From Gordionus sp. m RMFG-2023 (taxonomy: Eukaryota; Nematomorpha; Gordioida; Chordodea; Parachordodidae), in NCBI RefSeq assembly GCF_954871325.1, contig NC_088775.1, forward strand, positions 20,127,561 to 20,191,560: a stretch of 64,000 bases of DNA, in the 5' to 3' direction. Positions 55,930 through 64,000 of the stretch are shown here, in pieces. The translations under genes and the position numbers were made by a program. A model generated the notes under the pieces. That model was not told the origin of the DNA and did not search any database. It was given only the letters and a program-made list of their open reading frames with translations. Each line of letters opens with the position of its first letter. The stretch's first letter is position 1.

Positions 55930-56240
55930 CAATTATGTATCGAAATATAGGTAAATCGCTAAAAACAAAAAAATTAGGAATTTCGCTTATATCTTACATA
56001 ATTTTTTAAGTAAATTTAAAATTAAAATTAATAAATCCTAGGGAAGTGTATTTAAGTTGTATTTTCTCAATTTTTAGCGATTTATTTGAAAACTCAATTT
56101 AAATACAAGTGTTTACTTCCCCAGCATCTATTATTATTTTAAATACTGCTTTTATGGTTTTCTAGGAGATATAAGCGAGATTCCCAATTTGCGATTTTTG
56201 TTTTAATGATTTAAAACCTATCCCGAAAAATAATATTTTT
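55930..56240. repeat. Fold-back element with arms of about 130 bp
   Basis: AATTTCGCTTATATCT, CTAGGGAAGTGTATTTAAGT and AAAACTCAATTTAAATACAAG, CTTCCCC, AGATATAAGCGAGATTCCC are inverted counterparts around about 56085. There is no coding content and no clear target duplication. Confidence 0.7.
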
Positions 56241-56909
56241 TTTATATATATTTTTGGCCATTTATTTAGGAATTATCTTCTTTTTTACATAGTTGTTTAA
56301 ATATCAGTTGCTTTTGAACTATAAGTCTAGTTTTTTTCATTAATTATAAGCTGCTAGTAGGATTGTTTTATAAGATTTTTACTTTTTGAGTTTTACAGTA
56401 GGATAAAGAGATCAACAAAAAGCTGTGATAAGATGGCGATCGATGAAATTTTTATCTTATTTCATGTAATAAATTTTATCGAGATATAAGGATCGAGGTG
56501 GTTTTTTTATTATTATTAAAGAAAAATTTATAGTTCATATATGCATTAATTTGATTTTAGAGATAACTTTCTATGAAATATCTCTATAAGTCGCTAATAA
56601 ACCTGCAAAATTTTATGTATACGAAATGATAAAAGTGCAAAATTGATGCTTATTTTAAAAGGTTATCTACTAGTAGGCAATTGCGTCAGTAGTAAATTGG
56701 GAGATATTACTTTACACATATATTTAGTATATATTTTATATTTTAGTCAACAGAGGGGCCTCAGTGACTTTGGCATAAGGGAATCTCCTTGCCATTGGTA
56801 ATTGAATTCTATTATTTTTTGGGGGGATTGAAATATAAATAATATTTTTGATCGCAAATTAAATAATGAAATAGGGATGTTAATCATGTTTAAATGTTCA
56901 AGCCGTTTA
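56241..56909. other. AT-rich spacer without recognised features
   Basis: No gene, RNA or repeat recognised. A GGGGCC...GGCATAAGGG stretch at 56754 is slightly GC-richer. Confidence 0.35.
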
Positions 56910-57743
56910 ATGTATATCAGAGACCTGCAGAGGTACCATTTGCACGGCCCGGCCCGGATATTTAAAAAAGATTTTTTTACGGCCCGGCCGGGCCCGGATT
57001 TAAAAATTTAAGGCCCGGCCCGGATATTTAAAAAAAAATTTTTTACGGCCCGGCCCGGATTTATAAATTTCAGGCCCGGCTTGGAATTTTTTAAAATTAT
57101 ATTCGACCTGGTATATACAAAAATTCACCTATGAGGTATTTTACCATATTTTTCAGCGAGTATTATCGCTTATTATATAAAAAATGCATGTAAAAAGCTA
57201 ATATTTTGAGAATATTATATTGAATTTATAAAAATTATAAAACTGTTATTTATAAAAATGGATATTTTGACCATATACTATATTTTATATTGCATTTATA
57301 AAAATAAAACTAATATTCATAAAAATGGTAATAATATTTGTCATATAATATATTTTATATTACATTTAAAAAAAATAAAACTAATATTTAATTTATAAAA
57401 ATGGAAAATATTTTGAGAATATAATATATTATATTTAATTTACTATTTAATTTATAAAATAAAAATAAATCGCCATTTAAAAAAATGCATGTATAATAAA
57501 TAGTATTTTGAAAATATAATCTAATTGCAGAATATTAATATAATTTATTTTATAATATAAATTTTTAACAAAAGAAGATAATTGTATTATATAATATTGT
57601 AAAAAAAAATAATGAAAAATGTTGGATTAAAAACTTTCATGACTCAAGGTAAATATAATAAATGCAATAAATATTTGACAGTTTGCAAAGTAAAAAACCA
57701 GCATGATTGACGAAACCCTATACTCAAGAAAGATATTAAAAAT

Positions 57744-58139
57744 TCACAAATTATCATGAAGAAAGAGAAGCATATCTACCTTTTCAGGTTGAAGATTACT
57801 TCTTCTTTCTTCAAGAATTCTCCCAGTAGTGGAAAAATTCCGCTCACAGCTTGCACTTAAAGCAGGAAATGCCAATTTTACTAAAATTGGAAATTCGCTT
57901 TGATGAGCCGCCCACCACTCTAACAAATTATCCACCTTAAATGTTTTATCTATTATTTATGTAATTATAATATTCATCATCGGGTATTGACATATTACCA
58001 GAATTACCATCCCCCCCCATTTATCATAAAACGATTCAGTTTGTTTAACAACAGTCGTAATTTGACTGGTCGATGGTATTTCATTTACTTCCTGAGCCTC
58101 TTGTAATTTAATATAATCTTTTATATAGTTTTCCGTCAT
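57744..58139 (-). pseudogene. hAT transposase C-terminal fragment, family F
   Basis: Frame 57935-57744 encodes LLEWWAAHQSEFPILVKLAF, PALSASCERNFSTTGRILEE and RRSNLQPEKVDMLLFLHDN, a nearly complete dimerisation domain ending at a natural stop. An upstream frame (58139-57957) with EVNEIPSTSQ and ESFYDKWGG is the variable region before it, now out of frame. The catalytic core is lost. Confidence 0.88.
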
Positions 58140-58287
58140 TTTGCGATCTGTCCCTGATTACATACGTAATTGCTTGAATTTGGGACAGAGAAAAAGAGAA
58201 ATAAAATGATACTTGTGTAAAACAATTTTTTCAATTAAAAAATGCTTTATATTAAGTAAAATCAATTACAAACTTTAAGAAGTGATA

Positions 58288-58480
58288 ATCCTTTATTTGA
58301 TTGTTTTGGTAAAATATATTCTAAAAATTTAGATATGAATTATAAAAAAATATATTAATAATACTTGAATATTGGGGCTTATTTAAGATATTCCTTTATT
58401 TGATTGTTTTGGTAAAATATGTTGTAAAAATTTAGATATGAATTATAAAAAAATATATTAATACTTTGAATAAATTTGCA
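58288..58480. repeat. Tandem duplication with 103-bp period
   Basis: CCTTTATTTGATTGTTTTGG occurs at 58290 and 58393, and the following about 80 bases are nearly identical. It lies inside the family F element. Confidence 0.85.
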
Positions 58481-58814
58481 GGAAATTAATAATTAGATCG
58501 ATCTGTGGGTTGTTAGGTAGTGTTAACCATCACCCAATATTATATTAATCATAACTATAATATAATATAATCTTATAACCATTAACTCAAAATGTAAAAA
58601 TTTTTATAAAAAATATTAAGGCCCGGCCCGGGTTTAACAATCTTAAGCCCGGCTAGGCCCGGATATACTTTAAAAAAAATTTCTTAGGCCCGGCCCGGAT
58701 ATGTTTAAAAAAATTTTTTTAGGCCCGGCCCGGGTATATTTAAAAAATTTAAAATACGGCCCGGCCCTGCCCGGGCAAGGTTTAGGGCCGGGCCTGCAGG
58801 TCTCTGATGTATAT

Positions 58815-61299
58815 ACTAATTATATTATCAAATGATTTTTATAGTATATTATTTTAAATTTTTTATTTACAAGTACAACCTTTTCCTTGAGAATTAATAT
58901 GTAAATAGATTTTCATGCAAACTCGATTTATTAAAGAGATGAATTTAATTTATTTATTAGATAATAAGAATTTCCATATGCTTATCACTTCTCATGATAA
59001 ATCACAATTTTGACTTGAAATTTATTAAGATTACTTAATATTGGAATGGAACATATTGATGTGGCAATTTAATATTGTTCGTCCAGTTACAGGACTATGG
59101 CTTGCAGCCTCTCGGATATAAAATTATCATCGGAATGCATACAATTTTCTTTCTTTTCTGAGTAACTTTGTTATTAAAAGAGGAAATTGAATACCCATGT
59201 TGGAATTAGGTTTTACCTTTATCTTAATAGATTAGGTTGTTATTAATTTATAGTGAATTTATGAACATCATAAAAATTCGATTTATCAAAATTAGGTTTG
59301 TTGCAAAAGTATTTTTTATTGTAGAGTTAAATTGTTTTAAACTACAAGTTCAAGAGTATGGCGATAAACTTTATACAAGAGTAAAAATATTCTGAGAAAT
59401 TCTTCCACTTTCCTTCAGGTTTTCCAGTTAGTTACATTATTCGTAACTGTTTATAGAAGTAAAAAAGGAAAATTATTGTATCCTTCACTTTTTAAAATAA
59501 ATTGGTTGAACATTAAATCGCATTCATTAAGATGATAACTAGTCATTTACGAAATTTATTTATTTTTGTATATATTTTTTTGGTGACTTGTGTGTAGATT
59601 TCGTGGTCCTTGAATAAGCAAAAAATAACTTTAGAAGTTTATTTTTGTTTAACTTAGCTCCTTGACTCGATTTATATTCTCTTACATATCAACATATATG
59701 TAATTATAACATATTATTTAATTATCTCAAAATTTAATAAATATGTTATTTAACATTTTTAAAACTACTAATTAAATTTACTTAAATTTGCCCCATCATA
59801 ATAAGTGAAGAATAAATTTAGCCTCAACAAGGGCTTGACACCTAAAACATTCTGAAATTTTTCGGCCCTTCGCTTGGGATTACTTTTGTATAAACATTCG
59901 CACATAGCATAATAACCGCTCCACAGAAATTGCAGAAACTAGTAAAATATAAATAATATTTTTATCCCGTTAATTAGCACCACTCTAGGTATATGGTCTA
60001 ACGTTATTTCTATAAGTGGCTGCATGCCCATTAGATGATTTTTACTTAATAATTATTTAGTCTATTAATAATTATACTTTTTATATATTTTTTTAATATT
60101 TTAATTTTTAGAATAAATAAATAAAATATATTTTTATTAAAAAAATTTTTTCTTAATTTATATTATTTATTAGATTTTTTAATAATCAAGTAAATACTAA
60201 AAAAGTTCTGTTGTGTCTTACATCTTGGTATATGTCACCAATAGAGAAAATTGTTTTGCATCTCCTAAGTAATCTTTGCATAGCGCTGCACAGTAGTTCA
60301 TATCATTGTTAGACATCGTAAAAAATCGTATATGAGAAAATACCTGTTAAAAATGATAAGAAATAAAACAAAAATATGTAAAAATTTTCATGCCAATGCA
60401 AAAAGGGGAGCGAGTTGAACATATTTAGGGGGTTGTCCACGTCTTTAAGCATGTATGGGATTTGCAATTATAAAAAGTATAAATATTATAAAAATTATGC
60501 CCAATATTACCTAATTCAGTTATTTAGCTCAAATTATTCATATATTACTATAATATATTAATAAATATTACTTAATTCTTATTCTAAGCTGTTTATTCAC
60601 GAATCCCATTTTAAAAATGACGAACACTATTAAATGATTTTTTTTTAAAGCTCAGGTGTTTCGAGAGGGCCGCTGAATATACTTTTGCTCTAAGGCGCCA
60701 AAAGTCTAAACAAGACCTTGTTTCATGATACAGAATATATTTATGTATGTTTTGTATAAATGAAAGACTTAGTGTATAAGGATAAGTCTAACTTTATACT
60801 TCTCCTTACAGGACACTAACTTTGATTGAATTATAGATATCCGAGAATTAAGATGCTACTAGATTAATGTTTTAATAGTATTAAAGAAATCTAAAAAATA
60901 TATATATCACATTTATATTTCATATATATCAATATTTCATTTCGTCATTTTATTTTATTTTATTTCATATAAATATTAATATCAAAAACTAATATTACAT
61001 CCCATGATTATATATATCAAAATATCAATATTACAACCTGTTTAAATTATCTTTAGTTTCTTCATATAAATATTACAACAAAAATCACATGATTAAAATT
61101 ATTTTAAAACAAAGGAAAAATTAAAACAATTATAGTCTTCTCGAAAAAGATATTAAAAAACGTCCATAAATGTCAATTATATCGACAGATACAACAATAT
61201 ATTTACCAAATTTTCCTTCTGTAATACCATTAATTATGGTTCCTTATAAATATTTATATATATTATAAAGAATGCCACCAGATAGAAGAAAATTTTACT
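58815..61299. other. AT-rich spacer without recognised genes
   Basis: No coding frame of note. GTCCATAAATGTCAATTATA near 61163 is shared with 30461. A GC-richer GTTTCGAGAGGGCCGCTGAA near 60658 is unexplained. Confidence 0.4.
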
Positions 61300-61493
61300 T
61301 GGGTCGATTTGTAAAAACAGTCCGATTAAGATTTTAGCAAAAATAATATGCAAGCCTGGAGATTTTGCTTATAGATGGCAGAAAGGTTTGGATCTCTAAT
61401 TATCAAATCTCGAGGTTTACATAACATTATTATGGCGAAAATCTTAATCGGGCCGTTTAAAAAATTGATTCAAACGGCTGTTTAACAACATTA
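61300..61493. mobile_element. Eroded MITE of the TAGTGTTGTTAAACGG group
   Basis: AGTCCGATTAAGATTTTAGC and the inverted GCGAAAATCTTAATCGGGCC, with the right end ACGGCTGTTTAACAACATTA. The middle matches 54174-54398 (ATTTTGCT(C/T)ATAGATGGCA). The left terminus is lost. Confidence 0.7.
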
Positions 61494-62272
61494 GCCTGGA
61501 GCCCTCTAGCGACTAAGCGATTGAGCATTATTTTTAAATATTTGGAACCTAAATCAGAGTCTGGAACTCTCTTTTAAAATGTATATAAACAAAAACTTTA
61601 ACCAGAACCTTGACCTGAAAATATTTAAATATCTAGAAAGTAGTTGCGGAACCAGTTCTAATTAAAGTGTAAATAATTTATATTTATTTCGTTTAAAATG
61701 CTGTCTTATTCATTTAGGACGGGTTATTCATTGATAAAAATATATTTTCCAACATTAACTGAGTTTAGAACAAGAAACCCAAAACCAATTTTTTCAAATT
61801 TTGGGAACACGAAGCCCAACCAATTTTTTCAAATTTTAGAACGGAAGCAAAACCACATTTATAAAATACTTATTACTAAAATAGGTTTGTTAAAATTTAC
61901 ATGGAAGCACTCACTTGCACGATCGCTACAAAAACCAACAAACAAGGCTATAAAATATGTAATTTATAGTTTTTCTTCTATAAATGTTTTCTATGAATAT
62001 TTAAAAAACCTTATCTATAAATTTCGTCGCGCATTCCATATAAAAATAGACTTTATTCATTGCAATATAATATGCTATTATAAAAGTAGCGTGCTATCGG
62101 TGTAACTAATTTCTCGAACATCGTTTATTGCATCAAAATTTTTAAAATGTAGTCTACTAATTAAATTTGATTGGGTAAACAAACAATTTAATTAGACCTT
62201 GGAAGTTTGTATTATACAATTTTTATTCAATCAAGGTTTGAGAATTACATATTTATACTAAGAATCTTCAGG
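61494..62272. other. Spacer with an unconvincing 135-codon frame
   Basis: The frame 61698-62105 (+) starts MLSYSFRTGY and is rich in K, I, N, F and Y as random AT-rich DNA would be. TEFRTRNPKP and GNTKPNQFF form a weak internal repeat. I recognise no family, and no gene is claimed. Confidence 0.35.
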
Positions 62273-63464
62273 CAGGGGCGTCGCTAGCCTTTACAATCTC
62301 AGGGATTTTTTATAGGGGCAAAGCCTTCGGCCCGCTGAGGGTTTTATATTAATATATTATATTTTTTTTTAATATGCTAACTCTGAACAATTATTCTAAA
62401 TTTCATATTTTGTCACTTATTATATTATTCATACAAAATAAACTAGCATATAAATAATTAAAACAATACAAGACATTTCTAAAAATAATATTTTTTAATA
62501 CAAAATCTATTTATTATAATATAAAATATTTTCGATTTTTGATATAAAAAAATTTTGCGTCTAAAGAATTACAAGAGATAAAAAAGGTTAATTAATTCAT
62601 ACATATGCCTCAACTGATAATGGTTTTTAAAAACCACATAATATAATATAATTCTTAGCAACTTACATTGACTAAAGGTCATGAAACTCTCTGTTACCAT
62701 TTTAGACAATGTTTTATAGAAGGGACTAATAAGGAAAAATTTATAGGCCTAACCAAATCAACAATTCTTGAAGAAGAGAATATAAACGACCAATCCAAAT
62801 CATAAAACAACATGTTGGTTAGAACTTACTTTTAGATGACATTATGAAAGTTAGAGAAGTAATAGAGAAAATTATTGTGAGATATTAAATTTCTAAAAGA
62901 TTATTTTCCATTTCTAATGATATATAATAAACGACTCCACAATTGACCATTATTGCTTATCTAAAATATGCAATCATATGCTTTCAGCAGCTGTAGTAAT
63001 AATCTTAACTTACATAGCCAAAATAATAGATACTGGTTAATTTGCAGTCATAGCCACCTTCACGATGTTAACTTATATCAGAATTTATTATCTTAGATAT
63101 TGATAAAACATAAACACTAAAAATTTAGAAAATATTATGCAAATATATTGAAGCCTTAAGTTATTTACACGGCAACAAGGATGCCATATTAGAAATGAAA
63201 CATTTTGTAACTATAAAATAAGAACCAGAGTGATATGATAAAAGCAATAAATTATTGTCGCACCACCTCTATGATATATTATATCTTAAATTAATAGTAG
63301 TTGTAGTTGGTAATAATATCAAAAATATAAACGTATTAAAAATATAACTCAAAACTGTTTTTCATAAAAAAAATAGCTTTCCTAAAAACACATCAAAAAA
63401 AGAGAAGAAGAGATATCTAATTTATTATATCCATTGAGGGATGAATAATAATATCTTTAATTTT
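62273..63464. repeat. Dispersed repeat R1, copy 2
   Basis: Begins CAGGGGCGTCGCTAGCC and is collinear with 9299-10360, with an extra segment at about 62990-63080 (GGTTAATTTGCAGTCATAGC) that copy 3 also has. It is cut at 63464 by an hAT insertion at TTAATTTT. No transposase frame. Confidence 0.8.
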
Positions 63465-64000
63465 TAGTGTTGTTGAACACGTTCGTGAACGAAGTTCGTT
63501 TTTTTTTTAAAAAATGATAAACGGCGTTCCTTTTATTTCTGACGAACTTTGAACGTGAACGCGTTCATTTTTTATGACGAACGAGTTCGAATTTAACGTT
63601 CGTTCAATTTTAAATTACCTTTTATTTTTATTTAATTGAAAAATTTAATAATAATCCGAATTTTTTTTAAAAAAGTATTGTTTATATTTTTTTAATTGGC
63701 TGTATTTCCTTTTAACATTTCAATTGTTTTAACACGCCATTATTATATTTTATTTATTTGAATTTTATATTTTAATTTAATAGATTAGCATAAGCATGGA
63801 TATTATTATTTAATCCTCATCATCTGATTTGAAAATCCAAAATCAGATGAATTAACATTACAATGGCCAAATTTGATAAATATTTTACAGTAAAATCCCA
63901 TATTGAAGGAACTAATTCAATGCTTACCAAGTTTAAAATGTGCCCAAAAAGTATTATATCAGTGTCAAAATCTTCAAGTTGCAATTTAAAACGACATTTG
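63465..64000 (+). mobile_element. hAT element with TAGTGTTGTTGAACACG end, runs off the window
   Basis: The left end TAGTGTTGTTGAACACGTTC is followed by AACG(A/T)GTTCG-type motifs in both orientations to about 63605, then AT-rich leader and a transposase start at 63863. It is inserted in R1 copy 2. Confidence 0.8.
63863..64000 (+). CDS. hAT transposase N-terminus (BED zinc finger), partial
   Basis: The ATG at 63863 opens 46 codons that run to the window edge: MAKFDKYFTVK, then CPKSIISVSKSSSCNLKRHL. F.KYF followed by ...S.....NLKRHL is the BED-finger pattern that binds transposon ends; the second histidine would lie just outside. The usual first cysteine pair is partly altered (one Cys at KMCPK). 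The terminal repeat is 400 bases upstream, so the element's order is normal. Whether the rest is intact is unknown. Confidence 0.75.
   Translation, partial: MAKFDKYFTVKSHIEGTNSMLTKFKMCPKSIISVSKSSSCNLKRHL

Larger units (their letters stand above)
56918..58806 (-). mobile_element. hAT family F element, perfect TSD ATGTATAT
   Basis: The ends are CAGAGACCTGCAGAGGTACC and, complementary, CAGAGACCTGCAGGCCCGGC. ATGTATAT is exact at 56910-56917 and 58807-58814. Both subterminal regions consist of GGCCCGGCCCGGAT units alternating with A/T runs, while the middle is very AT-rich. At 1889 bp it still holds a transposase C-terminus. Confidence 0.94.

Noticed and set aside
59055-59130. Short frame with IVRPVTGLWLAASRI that recalls a haloperoxidase motif
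   Set aside because: Only about 25 codons, no flanking support and no splice context; chance is likely.
61698-62105. 135-codon frame as a possible host gene
   Set aside because: Composition is that of random AT-rich DNA, no recognised domain, no neighbouring exon, and transposon remnants on both sides.

Overview
The window is AT-rich eukaryotic DNA, probably from an animal. The best clues are a Tob-type BTG gene whose first 120 residues look animal-like, a mitochondrial asparaginyl-tRNA synthetase beside it, a cytochrome b561 gene, and many hAT, piggyBac and non-LTR elements of kinds common in invertebrates. The cytochrome b561 gene pairs a 39-base intron with a 20.2-kb intron. Short 5' introns followed by giant ones recall flatworms, but the species cannot be fixed from sequence alone, and an early-diverging fungus or another opisthokont is not excluded.

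Positions 1-21262: the minus-strand cytochrome b561 gene enters from the right (ATG at 21215). Three exons lie in the window (21126-21215, 20942-21086, 572-780) and join in phase; the rest of the gene lies left of position 1. The 20,161-base intron 2 (781-20941) is a stack of transposons. It holds a three-level hAT nest (1385-4195), a fold-back element carrying a tRNA-derived SINE (5304-5704), a decayed hAT (5942 to about 8640), an hAT fragment (8796-9298) and a repeat without coding capacity (9299 to about 10360). It also holds a 7.3-kb long-TIR element (11118-18374) that contains a piggyBac, which contains a LINE, and a further hAT (18681-20298).

Positions 21.3-44.2 kb are transposon territory. 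An hAT transposase gene of four exons at 24575-26937 (minus) reads without a break for 638 codons once three GT-AG introns are removed. Around it lie hAT relics, a 1.7-kb element with perfect target duplications (32066-33753), a 13-bp minisatellite followed by a roughly 130-bp satellite (35262-36930), a 1.1-kb hAT derivative (39998-41088) and a fossil gag-bearing element with inverted ends (41700-43312).

Positions 44.9-48.4 kb form a compact host-gene island on the plus strand. An intronless mitochondrial AsnRS (45063-46487) is followed 347 bases later by an intronless Tob/BTG gene (46835-48373). The gap contains CRE-, YY1- and NRF1-like sites.

Positions 48.4-64 kb return to transposons: a 2.1-kb hAT with a nested hAT (49814-51887), a 713-bp hAT (52556-53268), a MITE and a full element of one GC-ended family (53659-54005, 56918-58806), a LINE 3' end (54465-54864), a second copy of the 9.3-kb repeat (62273 on), and the 5' end of an hAT whose BED zinc finger begins at 63863 and runs off the window. 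A recurring theme is that many otherwise unrelated elements share the terminus TAGTGTTGTTAA. No CRISPR array, rRNA gene or intact tRNA gene was seen.
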